From: Amycolatopsis orientalis DSM 40040 = KCTC 9412
GTDB lineage: Bacteria; Actinomycetota; Actinomycetes; Mycobacteriales; Pseudonocardiaceae
Direction: 5' to 3'
Assembly: GCF_000478275.1 (NCBI RefSeq)
Contig: NZ_ASJB01000001.1
Location: 1 to 64,000, forward strand
Length of the DNA: 64,000 nucleotides
The translations under genes were made by a program, and so were the position numbers. Shown here one piece after another: positions 26,897 to 33,732 of this stretch; within the stretch, counting starts at the first letter, position 1; the number at the start of each line of letters is the position of its first letter. Under the pieces are notes generated by a model. The model did no database searches. It worked only from the letters and a program-made list of their open reading frames with translations, and was not told the DNA's origin.

Positions 26897-26940
26897 TCGT
26901 GAGTGGTAATGACGGTTCTAACCGTCATTACCACTCACGA
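26897..26940. terminator. CGTGAGTGGTAA hairpin, copy 3
   Basis: Perfect 20-bp arms (26897-26916, 26921-26940) with a TCTA loop and TGACGGT inner stem, identical in core to copy 1 at 12370. It lies 14 bases beyond the DinB stop, in the 336-base gap between convergent genes. Confidence 0.8.
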
Positions 26941-26977
26941 GGGGGCGTGGAGGGCGGCCGTCATGTACTTGGCAAGG

Positions 26978-27097
26978 TGTGAAGGCCGAGTCTCCTCGGC
27001 TGAGCCGAGGGAAGGGGACCTTCACACGCCACCGTTGCGACTTCTGGTGCTGGCGGGCCGCATGTGCCGACCGTCGAGTCCATGAAGGACTCCTTCA
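26978..27097. repeat. Cluster of further palindromes in convergent gap
   Basis: A nested structure has outer arms GTGTGAAGG (from 26978) and CCTTCACAC (about 27019-27027) and inner arms CCTCGGC-tga-GCCGAGG (26994-27010). A separate TGAAGGA-c-TCCTTCA lies at 27083-27097. No reading frame in 26883-27218 looks coding. Together with copies 3 and 4 of the long hairpin, this gap is made almost wholly of inverted repeats. Confidence 0.6.
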
Positions 27098-27141
27098 CTA
27101 CTTTCAGAGTCAGGGTCCCGGCAAAGCGGCTGAGCTGAGGT

Positions 27142-27189
27142 GGTCGTGAGTGGTAAGTGTCGTTCTAACGACACTTACCACTCACGACC
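27142..27189. terminator. CGTGAGTGGTAA hairpin, copy 4
   Basis: Perfect 22-bp arms (27142-27163, 27168-27189) with a TCTA loop. The inner stem is AGTGTCGT paired with ACGACACT, different from copies 1 and 3 yet fully complementary. It lies 29 bases past the stop of the minus-strand sigma factor gene. Confidence 0.8.
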
Positions 27190-27218
27190 GCCTCACCCCC
27201 ACAGCAAGGAAGAGGCCT

Positions 27219-28106
27219 TCACGGACGGAGGCTGGAGTCCACCATCACCAAGTCGAGGTCCCGCAGGCGTTCCCGGTCCGCGATGACGTCGATCTCGGTG
27301 ATCTTCCCGTCCGCGAAGGCGAACGCGAGCACCACCGACGGCCGTCCTTCGTCGGCCATCACGAGACCGACGCCGCCGTTCACCAGCGCGAGCTGCGTGA
27401 CCGCCGCCCGCACCGAAGCGGCCGCCGCACCACGCGCCACCACACTGGAACCCCGCAGGAAGATCGGCGCGCGCGAGGGGCCCGCCGCCTTGTCGGCGCG
27501 CAGGACGACGTCGGGGTGCAGCAGTTCGAGGAGCGCTTCGAAGTCTCCGCCGCGGGCCGCGGCCAGGTAGGCGTCGACGACTCGGCGGCGGCGCGCGAGG
27601 TCCGGTTCCGCGGCGGTGGAGCGGCCCTGTACGCGGCGCCGGGCGCGGCTCGCGAGCTGCCTGGCGGCGGCCGGGGTGCGGTCGATCAGCGGGGCGATCT
27701 CGTCGAACGGCACGGCGAACATGTCGTGCAGGACGAACGCGAGCCGTTCGGCGGGCGCCAGCGTTTCCAGGACCACCAGCATCGCCAGGCCGACGGAGTC
27801 GGCGAGCACCGCATCGGCGGCGGGATCCACCGAGGAGTCGGCGGGCTCGGAGAAGGCGTCGTCGAGCGGGTCTTCCCGCCGGTGGTCGCGCGAGCGCAGC
27901 ACGTTCAGGCACACCCGCGCCACCACCGTGGTCAGCCAGCCGCCGAGGTTCTCGATCTCTGCGGCGTCGGTCCGGTTGAGCCGCAGCCACGTGTCCTGGA
28001 CGGCGTCTTCCGCCTCACTGGCCGAACCCAGCATCCGGTACGCCACCGCCCGCAGCCTCGTCCGGTGCTCTTCGAACCGTTCCGTCAGCCGATCCCGCTC
28101 GTCCAC
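27219..28106 (-). CDS. SigJ-like ECF sigma factor with SnoaL domain
   Basis: 295 residues from GTG 28106 (GAGGAG five bases upstream). Sigma region 2 (RAVAYRMLGSASEAEDAVQDTWLRL) and region 4 (FDEIAPLIDRTPAAARQLASRARRRV) are followed by a SnoaL-like domain (about 180-295) that replaces a separate anti-sigma factor in the ECF41/SigJ groups and controls activity in cis. The likely role is stress or secondary-metabolite transcription. No carboxymuconolactone or oxidoreductase gene of the type usually paired with ECF41 adjoins it. Confidence 0.9.
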   Translation of the reverse strand: MDERDRLTERFEEHRTRLRAVAYRMLGSASEAEDAVQDTWLRLNRTDAAEIENLGGWLTTVVARVCLNVLRSRDHRREDPLDDAFSEPADSSVDPAADAVLADSVGLAMLVVLETLAPAERLAFVLHDMFAVPFDEIAPLIDRTPAAARQLASRARRRVQGRSTAAEPDLARRRRVVDAYLAAARGGDFEALLELLHPDVVLRADKAAGPSRAPIFLRGSSVVARGAAAASVRAAVTQLALVNGGVGLVMADEGRPSVVLAFAFADGKITEIDVIADRERLRDLDLVMVDSSLRP

Positions 28107-28176
28107 CGCACTCCTCGCTCCCGCAGAACCCCGGTCACATCTAACGACCCGTGGGAGACGACGGATGTGACCGGGG

Positions 28177-29088
28177 TCAGCAACCTCCCGTGCCGTCGGT
28201 GAACCGCACGCCCGAAGCCCGGTACGACGCGGCCCGCTCGGCGGCCACCTGAGGCGACAAGACTTCGTTCTTCGCGAAGTAGACCCAGTCCACCTGCTCC
28301 AGGTAGGTGCTCGTGCCACCGGCGTGCTGTGTGAGGTCGATGAACCACTGGTTGAAGTTCAGGGACATGTCCTGCCTCGGATACACGTCGAACGGGCCGC
28401 CGCGGTCGTGGTCGGCCACCAGCGCGCCGTCGATGTAGTACCGCACATGGCCGTCGGACACGGTCGCGGCTACGGAGTGCCAGCCGTCGATGCTGCGGCG
28501 CTGACTGTCGCTCTTGTTCTCGGCGTACCAGGGGTCGGGTGTGTAGGTGTGCCAGCTGGTCTGGAAGTTGACCGGTCCCGCCTCGCCCCATCCGCCGTTC
28601 GGCAGGTACTCCGAGAAGTCCAGTTCGCTGTAGATCGGGTCGTTGTCGTAGCGGAGCGGGCTGATCGTGAAGAACGTCTGGTTGATCCGGTCACCGTCGG
28701 GGCCGGACGACGGCGCGTCGGAAAACCGGATCCGCGCCGCGTAGGTCCCCTCGAAGAACCGCCTGCCGGGCTGCGTGATCTCGGTCTGCGTTGTCCCCGC
28801 GGTCGTCCCGTCGGTGACGGAAGCCAGCTGCAGCACCTTGTCCCCGTCGGACGTCGGGAAGGTGATGCCTTCCGGCGCCCATCGCGCTCCGGCGACGCCG
28901 GGCCCGCCGCCACTGGAGCGCACCTGCCAGCCGTGCTGCGCGAGCAGGCCGTCGGTGTGCGAGGCGTAGTGGAAGTCGTCGAACAGCGCACCGCAGGCGG
29001 CCGCCCCGCTCGCGGTGCCCGGTGCCAGGCCGAGCGCGGCGACCGACAGGGTGGTGACGGCCAAGGTGATGAGACGGGACCTTCGCAT
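28177..29088 (-). CDS. Secreted GH16-like glycoside hydrolase
   Basis: 303 residues; ATG 29088 has AAGGAGACAGCG before it. Signal peptide of about 30 residues ending ASGAAA. A concanavalin A-like jelly roll follows with the retaining GH16 signature ELDFSE (ExDxxE, about residues 156-161) and downstream SLNFNQWF. GH16 enzymes cut beta-1,3/1,4-glucans, galactans or related polymers; the substrate is not determined. Divergent from a GntR regulator, with a DasR-like site in the shared promoter, which suggests control by an amino-sugar or sugar phosphate. Confidence 0.82.
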   Translation of the reverse strand: MRRSRLITLAVTTLSVAALGLAPGTASGAAACGALFDDFHYASHTDGLLAQHGWQVRSSGGGPGVAGARWAPEGITFPTSDGDKVLQLASVTDGTTAGTTQTEITQPGRRFFEGTYAARIRFSDAPSSGPDGDRINQTFFTISPLRYDNDPIYSELDFSEYLPNGGWGEAGPVNFQTSWHTYTPDPWYAENKSDSQRRSIDGWHSVAATVSDGHVRYYIDGALVADHDRGGPFDVYPRQDMSLNFNQWFIDLTQHAGGTSTYLEQVDWVYFAKNEVLSPQVAAERAASYRASGVRFTDGTGGC

Positions 29089-29097
29089 CGCTGTCTC

Positions 29098-29165
29098 CTT
29101 TACCACTGGTCAGTTTTTACCAAGGTCGCCGCCGAAAGTGGTAAAGTCAATAGGTCTAGACAAGT
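29098..29165. promoter_or_regulatory. dre-like operator and inverted repeats between GH16 and gntR
   Basis: The 16-mer ATAGGTCTAGACAAGT (29150-29165) matches the DasR dre consensus, as I recall it, at 13 of 16 positions and holds the perfect core GTCTAGAC (29154-29161). A 10-base inverted pair, CTTTACCACT (29098-29107) and AGTGGTAAAG (29137-29146), flanks the GH16 start region. TAAGCT at 29198-29203 could be a -10 for a near-leaderless gntR transcript. Confidence 0.7.
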
Positions 29166-29209
29166 TGTCCACCAGCCAATTTTCGGCGACCACTGGCTAA
29201 GCTGTGGTC

Positions 29210-29920
29210 ATGCGGCGGACAGAGGTCAAGGAACGGCTGCGCAAGCTCATCGAGCGACGCCAGCCGGGCGAGGTCCTGCCTTCGGAGCGGGCGTTGAGCA
29301 TGGAGATCGGTGTCTCGCGCCCCACCCTGCGCGCGGCGATCGACGAACTCGCGCGGGACGGGCTGCTCGTCCGCGAACACGGCCGGGGCACGTTCACCGC
29401 GCCGCGCAAGATCTCCCAGGACCTCCTACCCGCCACTGGCGGCGACCAGTTCGCCCCGCCCGCCGAGGGCGAGTGGACCAGCCGGGTGGTCGACTTCGCC
29501 ACCACGCCGGCGGGGGCCCGGCTCGGCAAACGGCTGGAGGTCTCCCCCGGCCGCCCGCTGGTGGCCGTCACCCGCGTCCGCGTCGTCGACGAGGCGCCGA
29601 TGGCGATCGAGCGCATCCTGGTCCCCCGGGATCTGGTGCCGGACATCACGCGCGCCGACTTCGAGTCCGGCTCGTTCTACGAACTGCTCCGCACGCGCTA
29701 CGAGGTCGTCCCCGCGACAGCCGTGCAGATCACCGAACCCACCGTCACCGACGCCGACGAATCCGGCCTGCTCGGCGTCCCGCAGCACTCCCCGGCGCTG
29801 CTGTTCGAGCGCACCACCCGCGACGCGGGCGGCCGCGTGATCGAGTACACCCGCTCGATCTACCGGGGCGACCGCTACCGGATCACCTCACACCTGAAGT
29901 TCGACCACACCTCCGGCTGA
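29210..29920 (+). CDS. GntR family regulator, HutC/DasR subfamily
   Basis: 236 residues. N-terminal winged HTH (LPSERALSMEIGVSRPTLRAAIDELARDGLLVREHGRGTF) and a C-terminal UTRA effector domain (about 75-230) with YTRSIYRGDRYRI near its end. HutC/DasR proteins bind GTCTAGAC-type sites and are released by sugar phosphates or other metabolites. The divergent GH16 gene and the dre-like site make it the likely local regulator, though a genomic DasR could also act there. Confidence 0.92.
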   Translation: MRRTEVKERLRKLIERRQPGEVLPSERALSMEIGVSRPTLRAAIDELARDGLLVREHGRGTFTAPRKISQDLLPATGGDQFAPPAEGEWTSRVVDFATTPAGARLGKRLEVSPGRPLVAVTRVRVVDEAPMAIERILVPRDLVPDITRADFESGSFYELLRTRYEVVPATAVQITEPTVTDADESGLLGVPQHSPALLFERTTRDAGGRVIEYTRSIYRGDRYRITSHLKFDHTSG

Positions 29921-29954
29921 CTCCGGCGCGCCGGGGCCGCCCGGGCGGGAGTCC

Positions 29955-32900
29955 ATGTCAGACTCCCGGGCGATGTACACCCCGTCCGATCTCGCCGACC
30001 TGCTCGAATGCGAGCACCGCAGCGTCCTCAAGCAGGCACTGGCCGCCGGTCTCCCGGGGGCGCCACGGCCGGGCTCCGGGCCGGATCAGCTGGCGGTCAC
30101 GCACGGACGCGCGCACGAGGCCGCGACGCTGGACAAGCTGCGCGGCGAGCGCAGCGTCGTCGTCGAGATCGACGAACGCGACCCGGTCGTCGCCGCGAAG
30201 GCCACCGAGGAGGCGTTGCGGGCCGGCGCGCCGGTGATCTACCAGGCGGTCTTCCACGACGGCGAGTTCTCCGGCCGGGCCGACTTCCTGATGCGGGACG
30301 ACGAAGGCCGCTACGAGGTATACGACACGAAGCTGGCGAGGCACGCGAAGCCCGCGGCCGTGGTCCAGCTGACCGCGTACGCCGACGCGCTGCGCCGGGC
30401 GGGCTGGCCCACCGGTCCGCGAATGCACCTGCTGCTCGGCGACCACAGCACCCGCTCGTTCCGCGTCGACGACTTCCTGCCGCTGGTGGACCGGCTCCGC
30501 GCCCGGCTGCGGAACCGGCCGCCCACCCTGCCGGTCCCGCTGTGGGCCGACGAACGGCCGGCCTGCGGCGGCTGTTCCTACGCCGCGCACTGCGCGAGCG
30601 CCCGTGAGGCAGACCGCGATCTCTCGCTGGTGGCGGGCATGCGCGGCGACCAGCGGCGCAAACTCGTCGCCGCCGGCCTCGGCACCATCGACGCGCTCGC
30701 GAACGCCGCGCCGGAAGACCGGCCGCGCGACATCTCGGCGACGTCGTTCACCACCCTGCGCGCCCAGGCCGCGATCCAGGTCCGCCAGGACGCCACCGGC
30801 GAGATCGCCTACGAGATCATCGATCCGGACGCGCTGGCGGAACTGCCGCCGCCCGCGCCCGGCGACGTCTTCTTCGACATGGAGGGCGATCCCTACGCCC
30901 TGGCGGGTGAAGGGCTCGAATACCTCTTCGGCGCGGTGACCGCCGAAGTCGGCACGACGTTCACGCCGTTCTGGGCGCACAACCGGGCACAGGAGAAGCG
31001 GGCCTTCGAGGAGTTCGTCGACTTCGCCACCGAAAGGCTCTCCGAGCATCCCGGTTCGCACGTCTACCACTACGCCCCGTACGAGGTCACCGCGATCAAA
31101 CGGCTCGCCGCCGTGCACGGGACCCGCGAGGACGCCGTCGACCACCTGCTGCGCAGCGGCGGACTCGTCGACCTGTATGCCGTGGTACGCAAGGCACTTC
31201 GGGTCTCACAGCGGTCGTACTCGATCAAGTACCTCGAACCGCTCTACATGCCCGAAGCCCGCGACGGCGACGTGAAGACGGCGGTTTCGAGCATCGAGGC
31301 CTACGAGGAATACCTGACGCTCACCGCCTCCGGCGAGACCGAGCACGCGGATGAGGTACTGCGCGGTATCAGCGACTACAACGAATACGACTGCGTCTCC
31401 ACACTGCGGCTGTTCGAATTCCTGCACAAGATCCGTGCCGAGGCCGGGATCGCGCTCGCCGAGCCACCTGAAGAGTCCGATGTGGACGCTCTGCTCCGCG
31501 AGACCGAAGCGGACGTCGCGGCGCAGAAACGCGCGGAACGCGCCGCGCAACTGGCCGCGCTGGTTGATCCGCTGCTGGACGGGCTCCCCGACGATCCGGC
31601 CGAGTTCACCGGCGAGGACCGGGCTCGCGCGCTGCTGGCGGCCTCCGTCGGCTACCACCGCCGCGAGACGAATCCGGCGTGGTGGGAGTACTTCCGCCAG
31701 CTGGCCGCCCCGCTCGGCGATCTGGAGACCGACAACTCGTGCACCGTCCCGGTGGCCATGGAGGCCGGGGAATGGGTGCCGCCCTCGGGCCGGGTCCGCA
31801 AGGCGAAGCGCTCGCTGATGCTCCGGTGCGACCCGGACCGGCCACATCCCTTCGCCCCCGGCGACGACGTCCGGCTGCGGTACGGGGCCGCCGCGAGGGA
31901 CGCCAAGGTCGTCTCCGCCACCGCCGTCGAACTGACCCTCGAAGAGAGCTGCGCGCCTGACGAGACCACCGCCGACCGACCGGTCGCGGTGCTGCCGGGG
32001 AGCCCGGTGCGGCCGTCACCCAAGGACGACGCGGTCGCGGACCTGGCCCGGCTCGTCGTCGACGCGCTGCCGACGCTGCCCGCGCATCCCGGCGTCGACC
32101 TGCTCCGGCGCACCACGCCGCGGTTGCGCGACGACCGGACCCTGCCCGAGCCCGGGACGGATCTGGTGAGCACGGTGATCGAGGCCGTCGAGGCGCTCGA
32201 CGGCTCGACGCTCGCCGTCCAGGGCCCGCCGGGCGCGGGCAAGACGTACCTGGCAGGCAGGCTGATCGCGAAGCTGGTGCGGGCGGGCAAGACGATCGCC
32301 GTCACCTCGACCAGCCACAAGGCCGTGGAGAACGTACTGTCCGCCGCGCTGAAGAACGCGCCGGACCTGCCGTGCGCCAAACGCGCCAAGCGGACCCCGG
32401 ATCCGGCCGCGCCGTGGGAGCAGCCGAAGACCAATCCCGCGCTGGTGAAATGGCGTGAGGAGCACGACACCGGCCACCTGGTCGGCGGGACCGCGTGGAC
32501 GTTCGCGAACGCCGCCATCCGCGAAGAGCCGTTCGACCTGCTGATCATCGACGAGGCAGGCCAGTTCGCCCTCGCCGACGCGCTCGCGGTGTCGATGTGC
32601 GCCAAGAACCTCCTGCTGCTGGGCGATCCGCAGCAGCTGCCGCAGGTCGTGCAGGGCACGCATCCCGCGGGCGCCGAGGCCTCCGCGCTCGGGCATCTGA
32701 TCGGCGAGGCCGACATCATCCCGGCCGAACTCGGCTACTTCCTCGACGAGACCCGCCGGATGCATCCGGCCGTCTGCGCGCCGGTCTCGCGGCTGTCCTA
32801 CGCGGGCCGCCTGCACTCGCATCCTTCGGCGGCCGAGCGGGCGATCGACGGCGTCGAGGCGGGCCTGTACCTCGCCGAGGTCGACCACCACGGCAACACG

Positions 32901-33368
32901 ACGCGTTCGGTCGAGGAGGCCGAGGCGGTCACCGCCATCGTCGCCGACCTCCACGGCCGGGCCTGGACCGACCACGGCGAACCGCGGCCGCTCGGCGCCG
33001 AGGACATCCTGGTCGTGGCGCCGTACAACCTGCAGGCCCGCGTCGTGGCCCGTGCCCTCGACCAGGCCGGGTATCCCGGCGTTCGGGTGGGCACCGTCGA
33101 CCGGTTCCAGGGGCAGGAGGCACCGGTGGTGATCACCACCATGACCTCGTCGTCGGCGGTCGATCTGCCGCGTGGCCTGGATTTCCTGCTTTCGCGCAAC
33201 CGGCTCAACGTGGCGCTCTCGCGGGCGCAGGCGCTCGCCATCGTGGTCTGTTCCCCGCGGCTGGTCGAGGCCGACATCCGCACGGTCGACCAGATGCGGC
33301 TGGTTTCGGGCATGCTCGGGTTGATGACCGAAGCCGTGCCTTGGCACGCAGGACGGAGTGGACGATGA
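29955..33368 (+). CDS. RecB-like Fe-S nuclease / DEDD exonuclease / SF1 helicase fusion
   Basis: 1137 residues in three modules. (1) A Cas4/AddB-like nuclease (TM0106 type): Asp110, DTK at 124-126 and QLTAY, with four Cys in iron-staple spacing, Cys19 and Cys204-x2-Cys207-x5-Cys213. (2) An RNase H-like DEDD exonuclease (about 300-490): FFDMEGDP and a late SDYNEYDC. (3) A superfamily 1 helicase of Dna2/UPF1 type: Walker A QGPPGAGKT near 757, Walker B LLIIDEAGQ near 863, and terminal SRNRLNVALSRAQ. Expected role: processing of DNA ends or displaced strands in repair or defence. Its TGA overlaps the ATG of the next gene. Confidence 0.9.
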   Translation: MSDSRAMYTPSDLADLLECEHRSVLKQALAAGLPGAPRPGSGPDQLAVTHGRAHEAATLDKLRGERSVVVEIDERDPVVAAKATEEALRAGAPVIYQAVFHDGEFSGRADFLMRDDEGRYEVYDTKLARHAKPAAVVQLTAYADALRRAGWPTGPRMHLLLGDHSTRSFRVDDFLPLVDRLRARLRNRPPTLPVPLWADERPACGGCSYAAHCASAREADRDLSLVAGMRGDQRRKLVAAGLGTIDALANAAPEDRPRDISATSFTTLRAQAAIQVRQDATGEIAYEIIDPDALAELPPPAPGDVFFDMEGDPYALAGEGLEYLFGAVTAEVGTTFTPFWAHNRAQEKRAFEEFVDFATERLSEHPGSHVYHYAPYEVTAIKRLAAVHGTREDAVDHLLRSGGLVDLYAVVRKALRVSQRSYSIKYLEPLYMPEARDGDVKTAVSSIEAYEEYLTLTASGETEHADEVLRGISDYNEYDCVSTLRLFEFLHKIRAEAGIALAEPPEESDVDALLRETEADVAAQKRAERAAQLAALVDPLLDGLPDDPAEFTGEDRARALLAASVGYHRRETNPAWWEYFRQLAAPLGDLETDNSCTVPVAMEAGEWVPPSGRVRKAKRSLMLRCDPDRPHPFAPGDDVRLRYGAAARDAKVVSATAVELTLEESCAPDETTADRPVAVLPGSPVRPSPKDDAVADLARLVVDALPTLPAHPGVDLLRRTTPRLRDDRTLPEPGTDLVSTVIEAVEALDGSTLAVQGPPGAGKTYLAGRLIAKLVRAGKTIAVTSTSHKAVENVLSAALKNAPDLPCAKRAKRTPDPAAPWEQPKTNPALVKWREEHDTGHLVGGTAWTFANAAIREEPFDLLIIDEAGQFALADALAVSMCAKNLLLLGDPQQLPQVVQGTHPAGAEASALGHLIGEADIIPAELGYFLDETRRMHPAVCAPVSRLSYAGRLHSHPSAAERAIDGVEAGLYLAEVDHHGNTTRSVEEAEAVTAIVADLHGRAWTDHGEPRPLGAEDILVVAPYNLQARVVARALDQAGYPGVRVGTVDRFQGQEAPVVITTMTSSSAVDLPRGLDFLLSRNRLNVALSRAQALAIVVCSPRLVEADIRTVDQMRLVSGMLGLMTEAVPWHAGRSGR

Positions 33369-33661
33369 CCGAGAACAGCCCGGACAAGACGCCGGAGATC
33401 CTCGACGCCGAGATCGTCGAAGAGGCTCCGACGGCGCCGGTCGAGGTCCCGGAGCCGGACTACAGCGAGGGCGGCGTGCCCTCGTTCGACCACGTGCGGG
33501 ACCGGATCGAGCAGCGGTACACGACCTCGCTGGGCTCGACCGAACTCGCCGGTCTCGGCGGCAAGGAGGACGTCGCCTCCCTGGACAAGAAGATCGCCGA
33601 CCGCGACAAGGCCGCCAAGGACAAGCTGGCCGAGATCCGCCGGGCGATGCGGGAGAAGTGA
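33365..33661 (+). CDS. Small acidic coiled-coil protein coupled to the helicase
   Basis: 98 residues, not recognised. The N-terminal half is very acidic (EILDAEIVEE...) and the C-terminal third is Lys/Asp-rich and helical (SLDKKIADRDKAAKDKLAEIRRAMREK), likely a coiled coil. The ATG lies inside the helicase stop (ATGA, 33365-33368), so translation is coupled and the proteins are probably made in a fixed ratio. An accessory or regulatory subunit of the nuclease-helicase is the simplest reading; nothing in the sequence proves contact. Confidence 0.75.
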   Translation: MTENSPDKTPEILDAEIVEEAPTAPVEVPEPDYSEGGVPSFDHVRDRIEQRYTTSLGSTELAGLGGKEDVASLDKKIADRDKAAKDKLAEIRRAMREK

Positions 33662-33667
33662 GGGCCA

Positions 33668-33715
33668 AGTCGTGAGTGGTAATGAGGGTTCTAACCCTCA
33701 TTACCACTCACGACT
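33668..33715. terminator. CGTGAGTGGTAA hairpin, copy 5
   Basis: Perfect 22-bp arms (33668-33689, 33694-33715) with a TCTA loop. The inner stem is TGAGGGT paired with ACCCTCA, again a compensated variant. It is six bases past the small-protein stop and 17 before the convergent BTAD gene stop. Confidence 0.8.
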
Positions 33716-33732
33716 CTCTCGCGCCTTACCTC

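Noticed and set aside
12370..33715. Long hairpins read as a CRISPR array or attenuator set
   Set aside because: Copies are dispersed over 21 kb, with no regular spacers, and lie after rather than before genes; no cas genes.
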